Assembly: GCF_019649055.1 (NCBI RefSeq)
Contig: NW_026570701.1
Location: 1 to 17,618, forward strand
Direction: 5' to 3'
DNA length: 17,618 bases
Source: Paramacrobiotus metropolitanus
Lineage: Eukaryota; Tardigrada; Eutardigrada; Parachela; Macrobiotidae
This document shows positions 1 through 8,817 of the stretch, one piece after another. How positions within the stretch are numbered: the stretch's first letter is position 1; each line of letters starts with the position of its first letter. The translations under genes and the position numbers were made by a program. The notes under the pieces are model-generated. The model ran no database searches. It had not been told where the DNA came from and was given only the letters and a program-made list of their open reading frames with translations.

Positions 1-488
1 GGCTACAGTCCTTACTAGGATGGGCGTTTCCTATTAGGGACGGGTCCTACGTGCTGCTGTAGCCACATTCCTTATGTGCACCATTGTAACAGTTTTCATC
101 GGTTCTCACTCAGAAACATGTAAACATGACAACGCATAAGCAGCTGTGAATTAGGTAAGCTAGGATTGGTGGGAATCAGTGATCCACGCGACTGGCGCCA
201 TCCTGTTGCGACGTCTGGCTGGCACGCGCCAACATACATGCGCACATCCGGCTAACCGGCACCGGCAGCATGCATGCGGCTTGCAGGTGTAATCAATGTA
301 AACTGTAAACCGACCACTCCAGCCACTGCAACAAACATCCAGACTGACCAATCGCGAAAATAGGTAACTGTAAAATAGTTCCAGGTACCCAACCATACCC
401 AACATGGTGTTTGTGGTCCGCAGCATGCTTGCTACATCTTTTCTGCTTGGTTCTAACCGTAGCATGCAGTCTACATTTCGTTGCTTGA
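1..488. other. Flanking stretch downstream of F-box copy 1, no gene seen
   Basis: This is 3' flank of the minus-strand F-box gene copy 1, whose stop codon is at 489-491. The only open frame, on the minus strand at 160-465, is rich in Cys, Arg and Trp and resembles no family I know. I see no clear AATAAA signal on the minus strand just downstream of the stop, so the transcript end cannot be placed. Confidence 0.5.
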
Positions 489-3196
489 TCAGTCTTGGAA
501 GTATTCGTCCAGAATGTGCATGGCTAAACGACTGAGCACAGCCACATTCAGCTGTCTCAAGTCAACATCATCCCACGACTGAGGACGGCCATTCGGACCA
601 ACACAGCTGAACCTAGAATTTAAAAACAAGCTCACCACATCATAGGTTCACAGCGTTAATTGACCAAAGTGAAGCGAAGGTTCTCTGTGTTCAGAAAAAC
701 GGTATTTATTGATGTTGTCAAGGAACAAATTTAAAACGAAATAACCGTTGTAGAAATAAATCTTAATACACCCACGTACATATTAAACAGCACTTACAGG
801 TTGAGAAATATTCGGATGCCGGTCCACTGATCAGGATAGTGCAGCGTCTGCACCCAGCGCCCATGCATTCCCGTGACCTTTTCAGCCATCCGTCCAGTAA
901 CGACCGGGCAGTGAACATTAACTGCCGCGATCAAACGCCGGCACTGTTCCGCTGCCGACTCCGTACAAAAGAATCGCAGGAATGGAATGCTCATCTGCAG
1001 ATGCGCAGCTGGTTGCAGGTCGGATACCATCCGGTATCCGTCCTCCAGCCAGGCCCAGTCGCCAGCTTTCAAGTACAACGGCGCATCCAGTAAGGAATTA
1101 CGTAGGCCGGTCGGAATAGCCACGGTGAAGTTGACGAGCAGCAGCTGCTGACACGCTCGCATCCACTGGGACAGCGCACGGCACTCGAACTGGTTGTCCT
1201 CCTCTCCCACGCTGTCAATATCCAGCAACACCGGGCACTGTGCCGCAAGATCAGCACTGTCTTTAATAATGAGTACAGGCACACGATAATCTTTGGCTCT
1301 GAGTATGTGACGGATTATCTGCATTCTGTCGTATAACTCCTTCCTCTTCTTAAGATAATCCTGTTTGGGTGCGTCCCACAAATCGATCTTAACTGGATGT
1401 CCCGTGGTATCCACCAGCGCCACGGTGTGCGTCGATGTGGTCAGACTGCGATCCAGTAACGTCACCAGGCGGTACGTGTGATAGTGGCGTTCCGCGTTGA
1501 ATTCTTCGTCTACCGGCTTTTCTGCGAGCAGCCGCGGTATGTCAAGAAGCAAGTGCCGCTGCTTTCCGGAGGCGTACTCTTCCAAAATAAGCCTCCATAA
1601 CGCGCAGACCCTGTAAATTCCAAGCATCAAGGACATTTGCAATAATTTGTATCTTTGTTTACCTGAAGTTCAACGTATTATACAATAACTTACAACATCA
1701 AAATTTCATTAAACGTGTTTGCCAATTACATTGTATTGAAAGTTTCACTGCGCAACGGAAGCTGCGAACACTGGGAATCGTTCGTCCACCAGATCAGAAT
1801 TCCGTCAGTTTTTAGCAAATCTTAAAATGGAATTTAGGTTTTTGAAATTCAGTACAAGCGGTGTTCACGCCCATGCATGCAAATTAATTTGCTAGAGAAT
1901 ATAGTAGATCAGACGAAAAATGGATTTTGGACTGCGCGAAACTTCGTATGCATGTACGTATCACGATACGTACATGCATACATTCATTGAAGTACTACAT
2001 ACCAACTTGCTACGGTGATACCATGTACCAGGTCACCGGACACCGATAAACTTACCGATTTAACCGCAGTTGAGTAACTATATCACAATGCAGCAGAGTG
2101 TTCGCCAAAATCGGATACGAAAGCTTATTGATATGCATCTCTTCGTCATCTGCAAAAATAATCGCTTATCGAACCTGCTTTTCTCACACTAAAATTCTGG
2201 TTACATCCGATTGATCGGAGTAAAATTTATCTACGTCGTGAAACCACATTACAGTACTCACTAACCAGATTGGAAGGCGTACTCAGTGAGTACGCCTTCC
2301 AATCTGGTTAGCTAAGAATACTACTACTACTCACTATAGCTAAGAATACTAGGCGCAGACGCTGGCTTCGATTGTTGCGCAGCGAGACATTCCCCGCACG
2401 CTTCCTTCAGATCGTCTTCAGTCCAGAACATACTGTGTCCGACAGCGGCGTCCCGGTGCATTTCGGCGCAGACGAACGTCACCGTCCCCGTGTCCACCCG
2501 CGCAAACACCCGACAGCCCACATCGAACCAGTACATTGTGGCGGACGCCGGGGATAAGTGCATGGGACAGTGGAAATTCGAGTCCCCCGATCCAATAGCA
2601 TAAGACCGGATGAAACGGCAGTCCGCGTCACACTCGGTGTCATCCGGACCCAACGTGATGCGACACGCCCTCCCCACAAACTTCGGCAACAACGCCACAT
2701 CACGCAATAACTCCGCTTGCTCGAAGGCGACGACGTGCTTCCGGTAGACGAATTTCGTCCCGCTTTCGGCAAAACTGGGCTTTTTGGGGGTCGGCAGTTT
2801 CGTGACGATCTGGCACGTATCGACGATGCAGACAGGATTAGCGTCATCTACGCGGACACCATTGAACATATTGTCACACAACCCGCGAGTGATGGTCCCC
2901 GGCCGGAAAATCATCGGTCCGTCGGGGGCGTCCCGCAGTGCCACTTTGACGGAGCGGCCACGATAGGAAGGTCCCGTTTGGCGGAGGAAATTGTGCGGCC
3001 AGAGATGGCGAGAGGGGATCCACTCGACGGGGTCGGTGGTCGAGTCGAAGTCGACAAGGAAGCGGTCGCCGTCAATGTCCTGCACATAACCCAACCACCA
3101 CTGGTCGTTGTGGCGCTGCACCAGCACCGTGTTCCCGTAGTTCACTTCGCGGGCGTTGGCGGGAAACTGCCGAAAGTATAAGGGCGATGCATACAT
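489..3196 (-). CDS. Tudor-like/F-box protein, copy 1 (four exons)
   Basis: Predicted four-exon gene of 630 codons. Exon 1 is 3196-2335 (donor GTGAGT), exon 2 2149-2056 (donor GTAAGT), exon 3 1610-798 (donor GTAAGT) and exon 4 612-489, ending in TGA. Every junction ends in AG and the phases fit (1, 2, 2). Residues about 20-68 form a Tudor/Agenet-like module containing WWLGYVQDIDGDRFLVDFD and then WIPSRHLWPH. Residues about 293-327 form an F-box: INKLSYPIL, continuing across the exon 2/3 junction into VCALWRLIL. The rest of exon 3 and exon 4 (conserved end LAMHILDEYFQD) match no family I recognise. F-box proteins usually recruit substrates to SCF ubiquitin ligases through Skp1. The F-box here is weakened, with LS in place of the usual LP. 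The ATG at 3196 gives the MYASPLYFRQF start shared with copy 2. A TATAAGG lies about 45 nt upstream. The gene model is inferred from splice logic and comparison with copy 2; no transcript was available. Confidence 0.8.
1946..1981. repeat. Perfect palindrome, 17-bp arms, 2-bp spacer
   Basis: The arm 1946-1962 (GTATGCATGTACGTATC) is repeated inverted at 1965-1981 around the spacer AC. It lies in intron 2 of F-box copy 1. The arms are made of alternating purine-pyrimidine steps. Confidence 0.9.
2056..2149 (-). other. F-box exon (exon 2) of copy 1
   Basis: This 94-nt exon is too short to stand out as an open frame. It is bounded by the acceptor TTTTTGCAG and the donor GTAAGT. It encodes DEEMHINKLSYPIL and the following helix, and ends in the first two bases of an Arg codon completed by exon 3 (VCALW). 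Its twin in copy 2 lies at 7129-7219. The motif L-x2-P-I-L ... V-C-x2-W fits the F-box consensus. Confidence 0.78.
2261..2311. repeat. Perfect palindrome, 25-bp arms, 1-bp spacer
   Basis: The arm 2261-2285 is repeated as its exact reverse complement at 2287-2311. It lies in intron 1 of F-box copy 1, about 25 bases past the exon 1 donor. The outer 13 bases of the first arm (CTAACCAGATTGG) also occur once at the equivalent place in copy 2 (7910-7922). This suggests an ancestral junction sequence that was later duplicated in inverted orientation in copy 1. Confidence 0.95.
2311..2350. repeat. Short direct repeat around the exon 1 donor of copy 1
   Basis: GCTAAGAATACT occurs at 2311-2322 and again at 2339-2350. 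The proposed exon 1 donor (minus strand, GT at 2334-2333) lies between the two copies. Copy 2 has only one related stretch here (CTAAGACTGG, about 7950), so the repeat looks local to copy 1. Confidence 0.85.
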
Positions 3197-4135
3197 GGTG
3201 TGAGATCTTAGACGGGGATAATCAAAGCGAAGTTATATCACCTTATAGCACAGGTAATTGTTTAGTACCTGTACAACATGTCTCAACTTCTTGAGGAAAT
3301 CAATGCACAAAAATTATGCTGGTACGTATGTCATATGTTAGCATCCGTTCGACTGTGCGGCTACATACGGTAAAGCTGAAAAATTGAGATGCTCATGTTA
3401 GCTCGTTCAGCTCCATGTGCTCGTCCGCATGCTCACATGCGTTAGTCGGCAGCGGAGGTGCCGGTCGTTTATGATTCATACAGTCACGTCAGTACAGAGG
3501 CTGCGACGTGGTGCAATAGGAGGATGCCGGCTACGGTTAAAGTGTGCAACTATCTGTACATCAAGAACCGCTTAAATTGTTATACTTCTATCGATTATTA
3601 TAATATCCACCTCAGGAACAGCAAACGTACACAAATGCTGCCAGCAATGTTTTCGCACGAAACTGCAGAGATAAAGAAAATCGTTCTCTCGCGCTTGAAC
3701 ACATGCGTACATTCGAATTCAAGGTGGCGCTAAAATGTTGAAATACTAAATGCAGAAAATTACTACTCGTAAATGCAGTCACAATCTCAACACGGCCCAC
3801 GGAATCTACATATAATGTGCAAAGCAAATATGCTAGCTCAGACAAAAGAAAGTCTAAGCACAAATACCTATGCACACAGAAACGACGTCTATTTTGTCGA
3901 TAGATACGGCAGCAACTTGTTTGTGCCGTCTGCGGAGTTCTGTTGCAAAAAAAACAACAGAAGACACAACACCGCGCTACACTGTTTCCTGTGTTTTCTT
4001 TCCTAAGGTTTTCAACACTCCATACCTCGACGTTAAGTGGATAAAAAGCACAACCAACAGATACCATAGGTTGATCATTTTTGGAACCTAAATAACATGT
4101 AGGTTTTATCCGTGGTATGCATCTGGTCTGCTCGA
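3197..4135. other. Intergenic spacer between F-box copies, with putative copy 1 promoter
   Basis: This holds the upstream region of copy 1 and the 3' flank of copy 2. On the minus strand a TATAAGG sits at 3247-3241, about 45 nt before the ATG at 3196, and could be a TATA element. Open frames here (plus 3458-3733, minus 3612-4067) have Cys/Phe-rich or random-looking translations and no supporting splice sites. No repeat or RNA gene was recognised. Confidence 0.4.
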
Positions 4136-7100
4136 TCAGTCTTGGAAGTATTCGTCCAGAATGTGCATGGCCAGTCGGCTGAGCACAGCCACATTCAGCT
4201 GTTTCAAATCATCATCATCCCACGAATGATGACGGCCATCCGGACCAATACTGTTGAACCTGCGATTACAAAAACAAGACCACTGCATTACATCGTTAAT
4301 CGAGCTCAGCGAAGCGAATGTTCTCGATGTTCACGATAACGGTACTCACTGACAGTTTCTGTCAATGGAATAATTTTAGAATGAAACAACAATGTTTTGC
4401 TGAAAAACTTTAAAAACTTGTGTTACTAACGGTAGAACATTGCCAGATAATTATATGGCCATCGCAGCGTTTAAAATGGAGCAACCAAAGTTCTTTTAGA
4501 GCAACCATCAATTTATTCTGCTGCAGATAGTTTAGTATTTGCTATCTCCTTTGGATAAAACCACTCGTAATAACGTCCGTAACAAGCAGCACTTACAGGC
4601 TGAGGAACATGCGAATGCCGGTCCATTGGTCAGGATACGTCAACGTCTGCACCCAGCGTGCCCACACTCCCGTGACCTTTCCGAGCATCGGCTGACTGAC
4701 AGCCGGGCAGTTGTCATTGACCGCCGCGATAAGACACCGGCACTGCTCCACCGCCGACTCGGTGGAGTGGAAGCGCAGGAAGGGAATGCGGATCGGCAGA
4801 TGTGCGCCGCGTTCATACTCCCCCTCCTCCACCCGGTGCCCATCCTCCAACCATGTCCGGTCGCCGGCACCGAAATAGAACAGCTTGTCCAGTAATGACT
4901 TATGCATACCTTTTGGAATGGCGGCGGTGTAGTTGACGAGCAGCAGCTGCTGACACGCACCCATCCGCTTGTGTAGCGCACGACACTCGCACTGGTCAGT
5001 CTCATCTCCCTCGTACCCGATTTCCATCAACAGCGAGTTCCATTCCGGAAGATCGCCGCTGTTTTTGATGACGATCAGCGGGACACGATGATCTTGGGCT
5101 TTGAGCGTATGACGGATCAGCTTCATTCTGTGGAAGAAATCGTGCCTCTTCATACAATGAGCTTGTCCGGCTGCGTCCCGCCCATCTAGCTTCTTAGTTG
5201 GATCGAAACAGCCCGCGGTGTCCACTAACGCTAGGGTCTGCGTCGATACGGTCAAGCTGCGGTCCAGCTTCATCACGAGTTGGTAAGTTTGATAGTGGCA
5301 TTCTATGTTGAATTCTTCGTCCACGGGGGTTTCGGCGAGCAGCCGTGAGATATCGAGAACGCGGAGGCGCCGTCGGGCCACGGCGTAATCGTCCAAAAGA
5401 GCTCTCCACAGAGTGCAGACCCTAATCAAAGGACTTAAACTTATTTATTCGGCAATGGCCAATTCAGGTAACAATGAGCTTGCGCAGGTAAAACTACTTA
5501 AAATGATTCAAAATTTAAACAGTAAAAACAGACTGACACTGCTGGCCCTCCTTGGGGGCAAACAACCACTCGCGCACGCCGATGTTAGGAGGCCAGTTTT
5601 CAGGAGCAAACATTTTGTCTGACTCATGAGCAAATGAACCAACACGCGCAAACAAGCTGTTCTTGCGGCCTTTTTTAGCAGAATAAATAGACACAAATCT
5701 GACTGAGATCCCGTTCGATTCAATAACACTTTTGAGATCTTTGCCGTAATCTTCAAGTGACAAATGTTTGGTCTGATCCAGAGGGGGATGCCATGTAGAC
5801 AGAAATCTTTCTTCTCCTTCTCTCTGTCAGGTTTCGTGACGCGTTTCAGCTGCAGTGTTGACATCACGGGGTCTTCCCTGTTTGTAGTCTGCACAGCACG
5901 TGTACCGCGAACCAATTTCTTCTTTTGGCCACTGTCGCCCAGGAGTTCCGCGTGTCCGACGAATTTGAAGGGGGGCTATCGAAACACGGGGGGACGACTT
6001 TAATCTCCGGGGTTAACAAGTGGGTTTGTTGATTGTCGAGTGGAGGGAAACTTTCGTCGAAACTCTCACAAACATGCTCCTTGGCGGGTGTCATCGTGGC
6101 CGATCGAAACCCATTGGGTTGAAGCGCTAATCGACCAATTCCGACGGTGTCCGAGGAGGATGCTGCTTGATTATCTTTCATGGCACTTACGTCGTCACTC
6201 AGGGCTCGCACGACCGCAGCAAGTTCATCATATTTCTTCTGGCTTTCAGCTAGCTGGGCTTCCACTGAACATAGCTGCGATTTGAGTCGTTGGTTTTCCT
6301 GAGTAATTTCAGTCACCAGCAGGGGAACCCGTTCTTGGATAAGCTGGGTTATCATCGGTGGGACATGGTCTTCGATGAGATTTTTTGCTGGCGTTAGACA
6401 CGGATTAGGGTTTTCCTGAACGTCATTCAGATCGAAGTATATGGCTGGTATAAGCTTTCGCAGCAGAGGAATTAGCTTGGCAAAGGACCATTGGTTCGCT
6501 GAGGTGCCATCAGGGAATACCTCGAAGAACGACTCAATCTGAAAGGCTGGTGGCTGTATTTCCTCAGTTTTGCCAGTGGCTGCATCAGCCATAGTAGTCA
6601 CGAGACTCGCAACGTATCTCACCGTTCAGAATCAAATAATAAGCAAAATCAAAACAAATCAAAAACTATCAAATCAAATTCAAATTCTCTTCGTTCAAAT
6701 TCCAATTCAAATTCCAAGTGTGTGTTTTTGTTAATTAAGGACTTATGTTTTCTTATGTTTTCTTATGTTTCCTTGTGTTTCTCTACTGCAGGCAATACCC
6801 TGATCGGATGCTTCGCGGACACACAATTTTCACGCCATTGTAAATAAATCATTTGGGCTACCTACCGGGTAGTATCTACATATACTGCTATTTGTTTTTA
6901 TTATTATTATCAACTTGTACAAGCCAATGCCATTTACATTCAAACTTTAAGAACCCAATAATTAAAACAAGAAAAATAACTCTTCTAACTCTCGAGAGCA
7001 CCTGCTATTTGTTAATGCTGTAAATTGTACTAAGGCGGTATTGCAAAACAATTTTGTGAGTACGCGAATGTAAAGGTTCCTGTGTGCTTGTGTTGTGTGC

Positions 7101-8817
7101 GTTTCGATAAAACGAAATGACGGCTTACCGGTCTAGACACTGTTGAGTAAACATATCGCCTTGAAGCAGAATGTCTGCCAGAATCGTATATGGAAGCTCA
7201 TTGATATGGGCTTCTTCGTCTGCAAATACTGTAATCAGATTCTGTTATTATCCGCGCGTTCCTGATAAGCTGAATAGCCTCGTTATCCCATCCTCCGTCA
7301 TAAGTGACCCGGACTGGTCGGACATAAAGCACCATACGCGTGTACAGACTGTACATGCACACGAACTTTCGTTTTTCCGTATTCTCAAACACGTTTTCGT
7401 TGTTCTATGATATCCTGTAGCCAAATGATTTGTATACACACTGTCAAGAAAACTGTTAATGCGCGGCAGGTATAGTTGAGGAGTTATGCAGGAAATGAAT
7501 TCCAAAAGGTTTGAAGGTGTACCAAAAACCTCATTATAAACCGATCTGCTTGAAATTTTGCCAGCATCAGTAGTTGCACATTTGTATAAAGGTCGTTTTT
7601 ACACCGAACCTACGTCCTACATTTTTTGCAGCTTTCACAATAATTTAAAAAGTTGTGAAATTCGCTTTAAAATTTCAGAAACATTGTGGAAATCTGGTTC
7701 GGTGTAAAAACGATCTTTATGCCGATGTGCGCTTTCGTGCAAAATTTGAAAGATATCGGTCCATAATGAGACTTTTGGTACGTATATCTAAATACGTTCA
7801 AACTTTCTGGATTTTCTGACAGCCATAACATCCGAACCGGATGTTGCGCGCGAAACCGAACGTATCCGACCATGCACACTAATTTGTTGTCATGCACCGG
7901 GTGTAAACACTAACCAGATTGGGCAGTGTCCATTACGCCATCTTCACTGCTAAGACTGGACAGTAGGCGTGGCTGTTGCGCTGCAACGCAATCGTGGCAG
8001 GCCTCCCGCAGGGCCTCCTCGGTCCAGAACATACTCCGTCCGGCGGCATTCCCGTGCACCTCCGCGGACACAAAGGTCACCGTCCCGGTACCCACCCGCG
8101 CAAAAACACCCGGCATCCCACATTGAAGGTATAGATCGCCCGGACATCCGTGGGAAGCGTGGGTAGATGCAGTCCGGCACAGTGGAACGTCGAGGTCTCC
8201 GAGCCAATTGCCCACGAGCGGGCAAACTGGCAGCTGGTGTCGCACACCGTGTCGCCCGGACCCAGCGCGATCCGGCACGTCCGCCCCACGAATTTCGGCA
8301 AGAGCGCCACATCCCGCAATACCTCCGCTTGCTCGAAGGCGACGACGTGCTTCCGGAAGACAAAGTTCGTATTTCCGCTGGCAAAGCTTCGCTGACTGGT
8401 GCGGCGCGGCAGTCGGCTGACGAACTGGCACTGGTCGACGATGAGGGCGGCGGCGGTGGGGTCGCCGCCCTGGAGGCAGACCCCGTGAAACAGGTCCGCC
8501 ACTTCGTCGGTGATGGTCCCGGGGCGGAAGACCATCGGGCCGTCAGGCGCCTCCCGGACTGCCACGTGGACGGAACGGTCCTGCGGTGATGGGAAGGACC
8601 GCCTGAGGAGAGGGTGTGGCCAGACGTGGCGGGAGGGGATCCATCTGCGGCGCAGGCTGTTGGCGTCGAAGTCGATAAGGAAACGGTCGCCGTCCATGTC
8701 CTGCACGTAGCCCAACCACCACTGGCGGTTGCTACGGCGGACCAGCACCGTGTTGGCGTAGTTCACCGTGCGGGCGTCCATGTGGAATTGGCGGAAATAT
8801 AATGGTGACGCGTACAT
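4136..8817 (-). CDS. Tudor-like/F-box protein, copy 2 (four exons, frameshifted)
   Basis: Tandem paralogue of copy 1. Exon 1 runs from 8817 to 7948 (donor GTGAAG, the position equivalent to copy 1) or to 7915 (donor GTTAGT). Exon 2 is 7219-7129, exon 3 5421-4597 and exon 4 4259-4136 (TGA). Exons 2-4 have the same phases as copy 1. Residues about 20-68 repeat the Tudor-like module (WWLGYVQDMDGDRFLIDFD, WIPSRHVWPH). The F-box is closer to consensus than in copy 1: INELPYTILADIL continuing into VCTLWRALL. Exon 1 contains a break: the A-run 8102-8106 has five bases where copy 1 (2504-2506) has three. The frame therefore stops at about 8077, although the shifted frame stays open and conserved down to the donor. 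It is either a young pseudogene or an assembly error. Intron 1 holds a fold-back element, and intron 2 (1.7 kb) holds a retrotransposon ORF1-like block. ATTTATAAAT lies about 25 nt upstream of the ATG. Confidence 0.78.
5515..6592 (-). mobile_element. Non-LTR retrotransposon ORF1-like coding block, broken, inside intron 2 of F-box copy 2
   Basis: Minus-strand coding block starting at the ATG at 6592. In order, it encodes an N-terminal region, a long coiled coil with clear heptads (around QLIQERVPLLVTEITQEN and QLAESQKKYDELAAVV), a Ser/Pro-rich linker, SWATVAKRR, and a C-terminal region beginning KKDFCLHGIP and ending VREWLFAPK. This layout fits ORF1 proteins of CR1/L2/Jockey-type LINEs, which have a coiled coil followed by an RRM-like fold and bind the element RNA. 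The frame shifts twice, near 5916-5922 (A-rich run) and near 5782-5788 (C-run on the minus strand); the final frame stops at 5515. No ORF2 (endonuclease and reverse transcriptase) follows, because exon 3 of the host gene starts about 95 bases on. It could be a HAL1-like ORF1-only element, a deletion relic, or a nested single-exon gene. The family call rests on layout and motif resemblance only. Confidence 0.5.
6623..7128. other. Remainder of intron 2 of F-box copy 2
   Basis: AT-rich intron DNA. It includes low-complexity CAAATTC-like repeats at about 6660-6715 and a ten-base tandem repeat at 6742-6780. The stretch 6785-6855 ends in CCATTGTAAATAAAT on the plus strand, which resembles the 3' tail of some insect LINEs; this resemblance is weak. 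No conserved frame was seen. Confidence 0.4.
6742..6780. repeat. Ten-base tandem repeat, four copies
   Basis: Four near-identical copies of CTTATGTTTT in a row; the last copy is diverged (CTTGTGTTTC). It lies immediately upstream (minus-strand sense) of the ORF1-like block in intron 2 of F-box copy 2. Confidence 0.85.
7129..7219 (-). other. F-box exon (exon 2) of copy 2
   Basis: This 91-nt exon runs between the acceptor TTTGCAG (7221-7220) and the donor GTAAGC (7128). It encodes HINELPYTILADILL and QQCLD, and the split Arg codon leads into VCTLWRALL in exon 3. A second acceptor 9 nt upstream (GATTACAG, exon start 7228) keeps the same phase and would add three codons. Confidence 0.78.
7455..7855. 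mobile_element. Fold-back (long inverted repeat) element in intron 1 of F-box copy 2
   Basis: Two arms of about 155-160 bp, 7455-7610 and 7696-7855, align as reverse complements around an AT-rich loop of about 85 bp. The inner 25 bases (7586-7610 against 7696-7720, containing GTTTTTACACCGAACC) match with one mismatch. Further out, stretches such as ACCAAAA, CTCATTATA/GG, CCGAT and AAATTTTG remain alignable with small indels. No protein is encoded. The structure fits a non-autonomous fold-back or MITE-like element. No target-site duplication could be fixed. The corresponding intron of copy 1 lacks it. Confidence 0.75.

Larger units (their letters stand above)
489..8817. repeat. Tandem duplication of a complete four-exon gene
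   Basis: The unit 489-3196 and the unit 4136-8817 have the same exon order, strand, splice phases and alignable intron 3 sequence. The last exons are both 124 nt, and their 40-residue products differ at eight positions, nearly all in the first half. Copy 2 is longer because of insertions in introns 1 and 2. The duplication therefore took in genomic DNA with introns, which excludes retroposition. Confidence 0.88.

Noticed and set aside
3612-4067. 151-codon minus-strand ORF between the F-box copies
   Set aside because: It has a Cys/Phe/Arg-rich, unstructured translation, no homologue in the other intergenic spacer, no recognisable domain and no splice evidence.
839-5005. Antisense and alternative-frame ORFs over the F-box exons (e.g. 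plus 839-1093, plus 2717-3181, plus 4539-4895, minus 4640-5005)
   Set aside because: They are shadows of GC-rich coding exons. They have no counterpart conserved between the two copies and no own splice sites.
794-5429. The long minus-strand frames at 794-1642 and 4593-5429 as independent single-exon genes
   Set aside because: Their first conserved residues (RVCALW, RVCTLW) begin exactly after an AG acceptor. They complete a split codon from an upstream F-box exon, and their ends run into GTAAGT donors. They are exon 3 of the larger genes.
6785-6855. 3' end of a plus-strand LINE (CCATTGTAAATAAAT)
   Set aside because: The resemblance is limited to a short AT-rich tail. No reverse transcriptase fragment precedes it, so it is only mentioned under the intron.
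8150-8802. Plus-strand ORFs opposite exon 1 of F-box copy 2
   Set aside because: They are Arg/Pro-rich translations of the complementary strand of a conserved exon, with no family resemblance.
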